Assembly: GCA_018830415.1 (NCBI GenBank)
Contig: JAHJSJ010000318.1
Span: 1 to 5,253 of the forward strand
Length of the DNA: 5,253 bases
From: Alphaproteobacteria bacterium
GTDB lineage: Bacteria; Pseudomonadota; Alphaproteobacteria; Sphingomonadales; Sphingomonadaceae
Reading direction: 5' to 3'
Part shown: in pieces, positions 1 to 5,253 of the stretch
Layout of the letters: each line of letters begins with the position of its first letter
How positions within the stretch are numbered: the first letter of the stretch is position 1
Translations under genes and position numbers: made by a program
The notes under the pieces: model-generated
Seen by the model: only the letters and a program-made list of their open reading frames with translations
What the model was told of the DNA's origin: nothing
The model's database searches: none

Positions 1-677
1 TGTCCCGCCGGGGCGCGCCGGTGCCGGGGATGACGCTGGCTGAGGCGTTTGTGTGGCTCGGCATCGTGCCGCTGGTGATCTATGCGCTGACATTTGTACC
101 GGGTTACTGGCTAGGCGATACCTTGCGCCCTTCTCCGCTGGCGCAGCACGGGTTGATCGGGCTGCACCGCGAGATCCTCGGCCTGCAACAACAGGTGCTT
201 ACCCCGCACACCTATCAGAGCAATTGGCAGCAATGGGTGCTGAACACGCGCGGGATCTGGTATCTTTACGAGGTCGTCGACGGGGCGCAGCGCGGGGTGC
301 TGCTGATCGGCAATCCGCTGACCATGCTGCTCGGCCTGCCCGCGTTGGCGTGGTGTCTGGTGATCGGCGTGTGGCGCGGCGATTGGGCGCGGCTGGGCGT
401 GGTGATCGGCTATGCCGCCGCGCTTGGCCTGTGGCTGATCGCGCCCAAGCCGGTGCAGTTCTATTACCACTATTTCGTGCCGGGGTTCTTCCTGCTCGGC
501 GCGCTGGCACTGGCGCTGTCAGACCTGCGCCGGGCCGGTTGGGGCAAATGGCTGGCGTGGGGGACACTGGCGGCATCGACGGGGCTGTTCGCGCTGTTCT
601 ACAAAGTGCTTAGCGCGGCTCCGCTGGAAGGCGCGATGAGTTTCGCCAAGTGGGCGTGGTTGATGGGGTGGCGGTAG
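1..677 (+). CDS. GT39/PMT-family glycosyltransferase, C-terminal part (5' end outside window)
   Basis: The reading frame is open from base 3 to the TAG at 675-677, giving 224 visible residues. The true start lies upstream of the window, and the in-frame GTG at 21 is probably internal. The visible part is very hydrophobic, with about five membrane segments (roughly residues 13-34, 108-124, 131-147, 152-173, 183-200). A loop carries HTYQSNWQQW (69-78), then RGIWYLYE (83-90) and RGVLLIGNP (97-105), and FYYHYFVPGFF follows at 153-163. This order matches the C-terminal four-helix domain of protein O-mannosyltransferase (PMT) enzymes, which transfer a sugar from polyprenyl-phosphate mannose to an acceptor on the outer face of the inner membrane. 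The catalytic N-terminal loop with its acidic residues is not in the window, so donor and acceptor cannot be judged; an ArnT-like lipid acceptor is less likely given the PMT-type C-terminus. It converges with a gene for a likely donor synthase. Confidence 0.82.
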   Translation, partial: SRRGAPVPGMTLAEAFVWLGIVPLVIYALTFVPGYWLGDTLRPSPLAQHGLIGLHREILGLQQQVLTPHTYQSNWQQWVLNTRGIWYLYEVVDGAQRGVLLIGNPLTMLLGLPALAWCLVIGVWRGDWARLGVVIGYAAALGLWLIAPKPVQFYYHYFVPGFFLLGALALALSDLRRAGWGKWLAWGTLAASTGLFALFYKVLSAAPLEGAMSFAKWAWLMGWR

Positions 678-680
678 TTT

Positions 681-783
681 CGTCATTGCGAGGAGCGCAG
701 CGACGCGGCAATCCAGAGCTGCGCGCGAACCAGAGCTGCGCGCGAAACGCTCTGGATTGCTTCACCTGCGGCTCGCAATGACG
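681..783. repeat. Long imperfect palindromic intergenic element
   Basis: The outer arms CGTCATTGCGAG (681-692) and CTCGCAATGACG (772-783) are perfect 12-bp inverse complements. So are the inner arms GCAATCCAGAGC (708-719) and GCTCTGGATTGC (749-760). Between them lie non-complementary stretches of 15 nt (693-707) and 11 nt (761-771), which would form an asymmetric internal loop. The element occupies nearly all of the space between the convergent stop codons (675-677 and 792-794). RNA from either strand would fold into a strong hairpin, so it could stop transcription from both sides, but neither side has a U-tract typical of an intrinsic terminator. From memory, palindromes of this CGTCATTGCGAG...GCAATCC type are dispersed in many copies in sphingomonad and other bacterial genomes. 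No target-site duplication is obvious and there is no coding capacity, so a non-autonomous REP-like or MITE-like repeat is the best description. Confidence 0.85.
713..746. repeat. Perfect 17-bp tandem duplication inside the palindrome
   Basis: The unit CCAGAGCTGCGCGCGAA occurs at 713-729 and again, without any mismatch or gap, at 730-746. The first seven bases of each copy (CCAGAGC) can pair with GCTCTGG at 749-755. The RNA could therefore form either a 12-bp inner stem using copy 1 or a shorter 7-bp stem with a 12-nt loop using copy 2. Removing one copy would leave a compact hairpin, which suggests recent replication slippage within an existing element. Confidence 0.9.
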
Positions 784-791
784 GACGTGCC

Positions 792-1883
792 CTAGAACCG
801 CCCCCACACGAAGCGGCTCGACAGGGCGTAGTTCCACACCGACCCGACCAATATCCCCGCCAGCGCGGCGAGCGCCCACAGCACGCCCTGCGCTTCCAGA
901 AAAGTCGCTGCCGCGACATTGGCGAAGGCACCCACGGCGCAGGTGGCGCAGAACCCCAGCCAGCCGCGCAGCACCCGCCCCCAGCCCTTCAACCGCTTGT
1001 CCCGATAGGTCAGCCAGTTGTTGAGCCAGAAGTTGAAGCTCATCGCCACCAGCACCGCGCCCGTCTGCGCCAGCGCGAAACCTTCGCCCAGCACGAACAA
1101 CAACGCGGAGAGCACCGCGAAATGCACCACCACGCCCAGCGCGCCGACGGTGCCGAACAGCGCAAAGCGGGTGGGGATCACCTGCCCCAAAGTCTTGTCA
1201 TACAATCCGGCGAGAAAATCGAACAGCACCGCGCGGTCAAGCTTGCTTTCTCCTGAAAGACGCGCGGCGAATTGCAGCGGAAATTCTTTCACCCGCATCG
1301 GCGTATCAGCGGTCGCCAGCAGGTCGAGCAGGATCTTGAACCCGATCCCCGACAGGCGCGGCACCAAGGCGCGCGCGCGGGCGGTTTGCAGCATGAAATA
1401 ACCGCTCATCGGGTCGGTCAGGTCAACCCCGGTGAGTTTGCGCGCAAGCCCATTGGCGAAGGCGGACAGCCGTTCGCGTTCGGGTGCAGACCAAGCGTCG
1501 GTGCTCGCGCCGGGAGCGAATCGGCTGGCGACGGCGATATCCGCCTCCCCCGCTTGCAACGCCGCCAGCATCGCGGGTAGCAGCGCGGGATCATGCTGAT
1601 GATCGGCGTCCATCACCGCCACATAGGGCGCGGCGGTGGCGCAAAATCCCTCGATCGCCGCGCTCGCCAATCCGCGCCGCCCGATCCGCTGGATCACCCG
1701 CACGCGCGGGTCGGTCTGCGCCAGTGCACGGGCCTCGTCCGCCGTGCCATCGCGGCTGTCGTCATCGACGATGATGACTTCCCAGCCCTGCGCGCCCATC
1801 GCACCCGCAATCCGATCGACCAGCGGGGCGAGATTGCCGCGCTCGTTCAGGGTCGGCAGGATGATCGCGAGGTCGAGCGGCAT
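792..1883 (-). CDS. Polyprenol-phosphate mannose synthase-like GT2 fused to GtrA membrane domain
   Basis: This 363-residue protein has two domains. Residues about 4-225 form a GT-A glycosyltransferase family 2 domain of the DPM1/Ppm type. It has PTLNERGN (10-17), VDDDS (39-43), the DADHQHD metal-binding region (92-98), DPMSGYF (157-163) and GESKLD (211-216). Residues about 238-361 form a four-helix GtrA-like domain that includes SFNFWLNNWLTYRDKR (282-297) and ends with NYALSSRFVW (351-360). The family transfers a hexose, usually mannose, from a nucleotide sugar to polyprenyl phosphate on the cytoplasmic side; GtrA domains are thought to anchor the enzyme or help move the lipid-linked sugar across the membrane. 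The ATG at 1883 was chosen because it opens the family's conserved N-terminus and lies 4 nt after the leuB stop; the longer frame up to 2015 would overlap leuB. No clear Shine-Dalgarno is visible, so translational coupling to leuB is likely. Glucose specificity cannot be excluded. Confidence 0.9.
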   Translation of the reverse strand: MPLDLAIILPTLNERGNLAPLVDRIAGAMGAQGWEVIIVDDDSRDGTADEARALAQTDPRVRVIQRIGRRGLASAAIEGFCATAAPYVAVMDADHQHDPALLPAMLAALQAGEADIAVASRFAPGASTDAWSAPERERLSAFANGLARKLTGVDLTDPMSGYFMLQTARARALVPRLSGIGFKILLDLLATADTPMRVKEFPLQFAARLSGESKLDRAVLFDFLAGLYDKTLGQVIPTRFALFGTVGALGVVVHFAVLSALLFVLGEGFALAQTGAVLVAMSFNFWLNNWLTYRDKRLKGWGRVLRGWLGFCATCAVGAFANVAAATFLEAQGVLWALAALAGILVGSVWNYALSSRFVWGRF

Positions 1884-1887
1884 GATG

Positions 1888-2946
1888 TCAGAGGCGCGCG
1901 CGCACCGCTTCACCAATCGCGGCGGTGCCGTGGCTTCCGCCCAGATCGCCGCCGAGGAACCCGTCCGCCAATGCTGCCGAGACGGCAGCCTCAATCCGCG
2001 CAGCCTCAGCCTCACGCCCGAACGAATGGCGCAGCATCATCGCGGCGGACAGGATCGTTGCCATCGGATTGGCCTTGCCCTGCCCGGCGATATCCGGCGC
2101 GCTGCCGTGGATCGGTTCATACAGGCCAAAGGTGCCATACGCGGTCTGCCGTTCGCCCAGCGATGCACTCGGCAACAGCCCGATGGAGCCGACCGCCGCG
2201 CTCGCCAGATCGGACAGAATATCGCCGAACAGGTTGCCGGTCAGCACCACACCGAACCGGTCAGGGTGGCTCACCACCTGCATCGCGGCATTATCGACAT
2301 ACATGTGATCGAGCGGCACGCCCGGATATTCCGCCGCGACCTCCATCACTACATCGCGCCACAACTGGCTGGTTTCAAGCACATTGGCCTTATCCACGCT
2401 GGTAAGCTTCAACCCGCCCGCCGCTGCCGCGCGGAACGCAACATGGGCGATGCGGCGCACTTCGTGGTCGGCATAAGACATCGCGTCCCAGCCTTCACGC
2501 TCGCCGTCAGCGGTGACGCGCTGGCCCTTCGCGCCGAAATAGACGTCGCCGGTGAGTTCGCGCACGATCAGCAGATCGAGGCTGGCGGCAATATCGGCGC
2601 GCAGCGGGGAGAGGTGCTCCAGCCCAGCAAACACCCGCGCCGGACGCAAGTTGGCGAACAGGCCCAAGTGCTTGCGCAGGCCGAGGATCGCCTGTTCGGG
2701 CCGCAAATGCCGGTCGAGCGCGTCGCAATCGGGATCGCCCACCGCGCCGAACAGGATGGCATCCGCGGCGCGCGCCATGTCGAGCGTTTCTTGCGGCAGC
2801 GGGTGGCCGTGGCGCTTATAGGCGATCCCGCCGACGTCGCCTGCAAGCAGCGTCAGCCCCGGCAGCGCAAGGCTTTCGAGCACCGCGACCGCCTCTGCCG
2901 TCACTTCGGGGCCGATCCCGTCGCCGGGCAGGACTGCGATTTTCAC
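1888..2946 (-). CDS. leuB: 3-isopropylmalate dehydrogenase (LeuB)
   Basis: This is a full-length 352-residue enzyme of leucine biosynthesis. It oxidises and decarboxylates 3-isopropylmalate with NAD+ to 2-oxoisocaproate in the cytoplasm. The N-terminus MKIAVLPGDGIGPEV is typical. Substrate-site residues are present: R91 (LRKHLGLFANLRP) and R101, R129 and Y136 (RELTGDVYFG), K186 (SVDKANVL), and the metal-binding aspartates D218 (YVDNAAMQ), D242 and D246 (GDILSDLAS). HGSAPDIAGQGKANP (280-294), with D285-I286, is the NAD-specific cofactor loop, which separates it from NADP-dependent isocitrate dehydrogenases. The start codon is GTG, supported by family alignment and by AAGAGG nine bases upstream. 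It sits between recO and the GT2-GtrA gene with gaps of 13 and 4 nt. No leucine leader peptide or attenuator is visible upstream. leuC and leuD are not in the window. Confidence 0.97.
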   Translation of the reverse strand: MKIAVLPGDGIGPEVTAEAVAVLESLALPGLTLLAGDVGGIAYKRHGHPLPQETLDMARAADAILFGAVGDPDCDALDRHLRPEQAILGLRKHLGLFANLRPARVFAGLEHLSPLRADIAASLDLLIVRELTGDVYFGAKGQRVTADGEREGWDAMSYADHEVRRIAHVAFRAAAAGGLKLTSVDKANVLETSQLWRDVVMEVAAEYPGVPLDHMYVDNAAMQVVSHPDRFGVVLTGNLFGDILSDLASAAVGSIGLLPSASLGERQTAYGTFGLYEPIHGSAPDIAGQGKANPMATILSAAMMLRHSFGREAEAARIEAAVSAALADGFLGGDLGGSHGTAAIGEAVRARL

Positions 2947-2955
2947 TGGGTTGAT

Positions 2956-2961
2956 CCTCTT
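2956..2961 (-). promoter_or_regulatory. Ribosome binding site for leuB
   Basis: On the minus strand AAGAGG lies nine bases before the GTG start at 2946 and overlaps the recO stop codon (2960-2962). It supports the non-ATG start and suggests that ribosomes finishing recO can restart on leuB. Confidence 0.65.
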
Positions 2962-3559
2962 ACACCATGCGCGCCAACCGTTCGGTCAGCAATTTCCGCG
3001 CGGCCATAACATCGCCTTTGCGCCCTGCAAGCAGGTAGTGCGCCAGCAGGCCTTCCATCGCGGCCAGCGCCTGCATCTGCGCCGCCCAATCGCCGCCATT
3101 GTCAGGCGGCCCGCCGCCATAGCCCAATTCGCGCAGCAACAGCGTTTCATAGGCGATCAGCCCGCTCACCCAGCCGCGCGCCGATGGTGCATGGGCGACC
3201 GCATCGAGCAGCGCGTCGAGCGCCTCATACAGCCCCGGATAGGCATTGCGTTCGGGCAGCGCAGCGGCGGTCAACCCGCACACCCACTGGATTGCGGCGG
3301 CGGGCAGCGGCTCGGTCATCAAGGCGGCGCGCGAATGTTCGAGTTCCAGCCGCGCGAAGGGCAGTTGGCTGGCAGCGCGGGTGACGAGGTCAAGCGCGAC
3401 GCGGTTGCCCGGCACCATCACCGCGCGCATCTGCCGCCCGCGCCCGCCTGCAACATAGCCCGCGACCAACCCGGCCTCAGCGGTCAGCAGGCGCGCAATC
3501 GCCCCCGTCTCCCCCTGCGGGCGGCTGGCGAGCAGAATCGCGGGTGCGCGCAGGTTCAT
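2960..3559 (-). CDS. recO: DNA repair protein RecO (short form)
   Basis: This 199-residue protein resembles RecO, which binds DNA and RecR and helps load RecA onto SSB-coated single strands in the RecFOR pathway. The N-terminal OB-fold half (about 1-75) shows RPQGETGAIARLLTAEAGLVAGYV (13-36) and VMVPGNRVALDLVTRA (47-62). The helical C-terminal half includes LPERNAYPGLYEALDALLD (101-119), YETLLLRELGYG (137-148) and a basic end ARKLLTERLARM (187-198). It is shorter than the roughly 240 residues of E. coli RecO. It has only one cysteine (C94), so the four-cysteine zinc site of some RecO proteins is absent. The ATG at 3559 was chosen because upstream codons in the same frame run back into ubiK and do not resemble RecO. 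It follows ubiK by 16 nt and precedes leuB by 13 nt, consistent with one transcript. Confidence 0.87.
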   Translation of the reverse strand: MNLRAPAILLASRPQGETGAIARLLTAEAGLVAGYVAGGRGRQMRAVMVPGNRVALDLVTRAASQLPFARLELEHSRAALMTEPLPAAAIQWVCGLTAAALPERNAYPGLYEALDALLDAVAHAPSARGWVSGLIAYETLLLRELGYGGGPPDNGGDWAAQMQALAAMEGLLAHYLLAGRKGDVMAARKLLTERLARMV

Positions 3560-3575
3560 GCCTGCGACCCGGCGG

Positions 3576-3827
3576 TTATTTCTTGGTGGATTTGGCTTCC
3601 AGCGCAGCCAGCCGCGCCTCAAGCGCATCGGCCTGTTCGCGCGCCTTTTGCGCCATCGCCTTGACCGTGTCGAATTCTTCGCGGCTGACGAAATCGATCC
3701 CGCCAAACGCTTCGCGCATTCGTTCACGCGCGCTCGTCCGGGCTTCGCGGGTCATGCCCGCCATCGTCCCGGCGGCGCTGTTGGCGATTTTGACAAGGTC
3801 GGCGATGATCGGGTTCTGGCTTTGCAT
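3576..3827 (-). CDS. ubiK: Ubiquinone biosynthesis accessory factor UbiK (BMFP/DUF526 family)
   Basis: This small 83-residue protein has the pattern of the UbiK/BMFP family. An N-terminal amphipathic helix region (MQSQNPIIADLVKIANSAAG, 1-20) is followed by a charged linker, then FVSREEFDTVKAM (46-58) and a coiled-coil C-terminus with LEARLAALE (69-77). Family members trimerise through the coiled coil, associate with membranes through the N-terminal helix, and help the UbiJ-linked stage of ubiquinone biosynthesis under aerobic conditions. The lysine-rich tail STKK is common in the family. The ATG at 3827 is the only sensible start, although no good Shine-Dalgarno precedes it. It probably heads, or lies inside, a transcript continuing into recO, leuB and the glycosyltransferase gene. 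Confidence 0.88.
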   Translation of the reverse strand: MQSQNPIIADLVKIANSAAGTMAGMTREARTSARERMREAFGGIDFVSREEFDTVKAMAQKAREQADALEARLAALEAKSTKK

Positions 3828-3842
3828 AGGCGTTATTTGGCG

Positions 3843-3864
3843 ATTGGACGGCGTATTGTCCAGT
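3843..3864. other. Small inverted repeat between tspO and ubiK
   Basis: ATTGGAC (3843-3849) and GTCCAGT (3858-3864) can pair over seven positions, one of them a G-T wobble, around an 8-nt loop. It lies in the 47-nt gap between tspO and ubiK. It could be a weak hairpin or a protein-binding half-site pair, but the stem is short and has no T-run, so a role is not established. Confidence 0.3.
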
Positions 3865-3874
3865 GGGCTGGCAC

Positions 3875-4423
3875 CTAGAATTGCACCCGCGTTTGCGCGC
3901 CATCATCCCCGCGTGCGCCGCCATCGGGGTTCGCCGCGATGAACTGATAATTGAGCACGCCGGCAAAACACAGCCACGCCAGATAGGGCAGCAGCAACCA
4001 CACGGCCCCGCGCCGCACCCGCCAGATCAGCGCCAACGCGATCACCAGCAAAACCACCGAGCCTGCGATCACATAGAGCGCAGACTGCATATCCTGCATC
4101 CCGAAAAACACCGTGGTCCAGCTTTGCGTTACCAGGAACTGCACCGCGAACGCGATCAACGCGATGCCCCGCCCGCGCGCGCCCCACGCGCTTGCCACCA
4201 GCGCCAAAGCCAGTCCGATCATGATGAACAGCACTGTCCAGACGATACCGAAAGCCGCTGGCGGGGGGTAAATTGCGGGTTTCACCAACCCAGCAAACCA
4301 CGCCGTGTCCGGCCCCGCCACGCGGCCAGCGACAAAGCCGATCAACAGCACCAGCGGCACCAGAAACAGCGCCCAGCGCAAAAAACTGGCGCGCAATTGT
4401 GCTTTGGAAGCAAGGACGTTCAT
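3875..4423 (-). CDS. tspO: TspO/MBR family membrane protein
   Basis: This 182-residue protein has five hydrophobic segments, at about 15-35, 55-77, 86-107, 114-134 and 140-162, as in TspO/MBR (bacterial homologue of the mitochondrial translocator protein). Family motifs are present: WFAGLVKPAIYPPPAAFGIVW (42-62), SWTTVFFGMQ (101-110) and LLPYLAWLCFAGVLNYQFIAANP (144-166). TspO proteins bind porphyrins and other hydrophobic ligands. In photosynthetic alphaproteobacteria they influence tetrapyrrole-dependent gene expression, and elsewhere they are linked to stress responses. Position 99-100 is TQ where many relatives have LN before the SW/W-x3-FF motif. A 16-residue hydrophilic tail follows the last helix. 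A strong Shine-Dalgarno supports the ATG at 4423. It is divided from tlyA by 167 nt and from ubiK by 47 nt, so it may have its own promoter. The ligand cannot be inferred from sequence. Confidence 0.9.
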   Translation of the reverse strand: MNVLASKAQLRASFLRWALFLVPLVLLIGFVAGRVAGPDTAWFAGLVKPAIYPPPAAFGIVWTVLFIMIGLALALVASAWGARGRGIALIAFAVQFLVTQSWTTVFFGMQDMQSALYVIAGSVVLLVIALALIWRVRRGAVWLLLPYLAWLCFAGVLNYQFIAANPDGGARGDDGAQTRVQF

Positions 4424-4428
4424 GAATT

Positions 4429-4434
4429 CCCCTC
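4429..4434 (-). promoter_or_regulatory. Ribosome binding site for tspO
   Basis: On the minus strand GAGGGG lies five bases before the ATG at 4423. It is the clearest Shine-Dalgarno in the window and fixes the tspO start. Confidence 0.7.
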
Positions 4435-4535
4435 GTACCGCGAGCGCGCAGCGATTCTGCCCGCCAACCCGTTTCCTGCGCGATAACAGAGCCAGCGCGC
4501 CGCGCCAACTTATCCCGTCCGCACCGCCCCTTAAT

Positions 4536-4560
4536 GGTGCACCGGGCCATGCGGCGCACC
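4536..4560 (-). terminator. Possible weak terminator hairpin after tlyA
   Basis: GGTGC (4536-4540) pairs with GCACC (4556-4560), and CCG (4542-4544) pairs with CGG (4552-4554). One mismatch lies between the two stems and the loop is 7 nt. It lies 30 nt beyond the tlyA stop in the sense of transcription, a suitable place for a terminator. On the minus strand, however, it is followed by ATTAAGG rather than a U-tract, so it is only a candidate. It includes the perfect 8-bp palindrome GGTGCACC (4536-4543). The rest of the 167-nt gap (4424-4590) shows no gene and no convincing promoter. Confidence 0.28.
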
Positions 4561-4590
4561 TTTGCTCGGATCAATATTCGGCCAAATGCC

Positions 4591-5253
4591 CTATCCCCGC
4601 CGGGCAGCGATCAGGAATTCGACATTGCCTTGCGGGCCGGTAATCGGGCTTTCGACGATGCCTGAAACATCCCAGCCAAGCCCTTCGATCCATTCACGAA
4701 CCTCTGCGCAAACCCGCGCGTGCAAAGCAGGGTCGCGCACCACCCCGCCCTTGCCCACCTCATCGCGCCCTACCTCGAACTGCGGCTTGATCAGCGCGAC
4801 CAGCTGGCACGGCGTGGCGGCGAGTTTCAGCGGAACGTCGAGCACGTTGGCGAGGCTGATGAAGCTGGCATCGCACACCACCCAATCGCAGGGCCGGTCG
4901 ATCAGATCAGGCGTCAGGATGCGCGCGCTGGTCTGTTCGAGCACGGTCACGCGTGGGTCTTCGCGCAATCGCCATGCGAGCTGGTTGGTGCCGCTATCGA
5001 CCGCGAACACATGCGCCGCGCCGTGCGATAGCAGCACATCGGTAAACCCGCCGGTGGAGGAGCCAATATCCATCGCGGTCGCGCCCGCCGGGTCGAGGCC
5101 GAAATGTTCGAGCGCGTGCGCCAGCTTGATCCCCCCGCGGCTGACCCACGGATGATCGCGCCCGCGCACGTCGAGCGCGGCGTCTTCGGCAATCTGCTGC
5201 CCCGGCTTGTCGATCTTCGCCTCACCCACGAACACCAGCCCCGCCATCACCAA
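4591..5253 (-). CDS. tlyA: TlyA-family rRNA (cytidine-2'-O)-methyltransferase, N-terminus outside window
   Basis: The frame is open to the right edge, so the first residues are missing. The 220 visible residues begin inside the S4 RNA-binding domain (LVMAGLVFVGEAKIDKPGQQI) and continue through WVSRGGIKL (36-44) into a FtsJ-like Rossmann methyltransferase. Motifs include the SAM-binding loop DIGSSTGGFTD (62-72), VCDASFISL (126-134), KPQFEVGRDEVGKGGVV (156-172) and SPITGPQGNVEFL (202-214). A K-D-K-E catalytic tetrad is readable as K43, D128, K156 and E212. The spacing equals that recalled for M. tuberculosis TlyA (K69, D154, K182, E238), which implies about 26 missing residues. Such enzymes methylate 2'-OH groups of cytidines in 16S and/or 23S rRNA; TlyA loss gives capreomycin resistance in mycobacteria. 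The old name hemolysin A is historical. Whether it is a type I (23S only) or type II (16S and 23S) enzyme needs the missing N-terminus. In many relatives the gene follows dxs, which would lie to the right of the window. Confidence 0.93.
   Translation of the reverse strand: MVMAGLVFVGEAKIDKPGQQIAEDAALDVRGRDHPWVSRGGIKLAHALEHFGLDPAGATAMDIGSSTGGFTDVLLSHGAAHVFAVDSGTNQLAWRLREDPRVTVLEQTSARILTPDLIDRPCDWVVCDASFISLANVLDVPLKLAATPCQLVALIKPQFEVGRDEVGKGGVVRDPALHARVCAEVREWIEGLGWDVSGIVESPITGPQGNVEFLIAARRG

Noticed and set aside
610..931. Minus-strand open frames running through the palindromic element
   Set aside because: They read through the repeat and into neighbouring genes in the wrong frame and match nothing recognisable.
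1884..2015. A longer N-terminus for the GT2-GtrA protein
   Set aside because: The 44 extra residues are Arg/Ala-rich, overlap the leuB 3' end in another frame, and precede the conserved GT2 start.
1636..3009. A 457-codon open frame on the plus strand, antisense to leuB and the glycosyltransferase
   Set aside because: It is opposite two well-supported conserved genes. Its translation is rich in Arg, His, Gln and Ala with no recognisable domain, as expected for the antisense frame of high-GC coding DNA.
2951..3664. A 237-codon plus-strand open frame antisense to recO
   Set aside because: It has the same low-complexity Arg/Gln/His/Ala/Pro composition, no family resemblance, and lies over recO and ubiK.
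3832..3862. A promoter-like pair before ubiK (TGGACA and AATAAC on the minus strand)
   Set aside because: The spacer is 19 nt and the -10 match is partial, and the predicted transcript would begin almost at the start codon, so it is too weak to call.
3863..4486. A 207-codon plus-strand open frame antisense to tspO
   Set aside because: It is rich in His, Gln, Arg and Pro, has no domain, and the opposite strand encodes a clear TspO.
4482..4514. GATAA and TTATC half-sites 23 nt apart upstream of tspO
   Set aside because: The half-sites are only 5 bp and widely spaced; such matches are expected by chance and no known operator is recognised.
1..5253. CRISPR array, tRNA/rRNA genes, transposase, prophage or toxin-antitoxin genes
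   Set aside because: No regularly spaced direct repeats, RNA-gene signatures, transposase motifs or defence-type domains were found on either strand.

Overview
The window is a high-GC, gene-dense chromosomal segment. The protein set suggests an alphaproteobacterium, most likely a sphingomonad (Sphingomonadales, Erythrobacter-like). This rests on family resemblance: a UbiK-RecO-LeuB gene order, a short RecO, and an intergenic palindrome of the CGTCATTGCGAG...GCAATCC type. It has not been tested by a search. No phage, plasmid, CRISPR, insertion-sequence or RNA genes are visible. It reads as ordinary core genome with one repeat element.

Layout. A plus-strand gene cut by the left edge (1-677) encodes the C-terminal membrane half of a GT39/PMT-type glycosyltransferase, which uses a lipid-phosphate sugar donor. 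It converges on a block of six minus-strand genes. In transcription order (right to left) these are: tlyA-like rRNA methyltransferase (N-terminus cut by the right edge), a 167-nt gap, a TspO/MBR membrane protein, a 47-nt gap, ubiK, 16 nt, recO, 13 nt, leuB, 4 nt, and a polyprenol-phosphate-mannose synthase-like GT2 domain fused to a GtrA membrane domain. The last four are packed tightly enough to be one operon. tspO may belong to it, while tlyA is probably separate. The 114-nt space between the two convergent genes is almost filled by a long imperfect palindrome (681-783) that contains a perfect 17-bp tandem duplication.

Functional reading. The block mixes housekeeping roles: rRNA methylation (tlyA), tetrapyrrole or stress-related membrane function (tspO), ubiquinone biosynthesis accessory factor (ubiK), recombinational repair (recO) and leucine biosynthesis (leuB). 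The most coherent functional pair is the convergent one at the left. The GT2-GtrA fusion should make, and may help flip, a polyprenyl-phosphate hexose, and the GT39/PMT enzyme is the kind of enzyme that uses such a donor. I see no strong evidence for a wholly new system. The repeat element and the donor-maker/donor-user pair are the items most worth checking.
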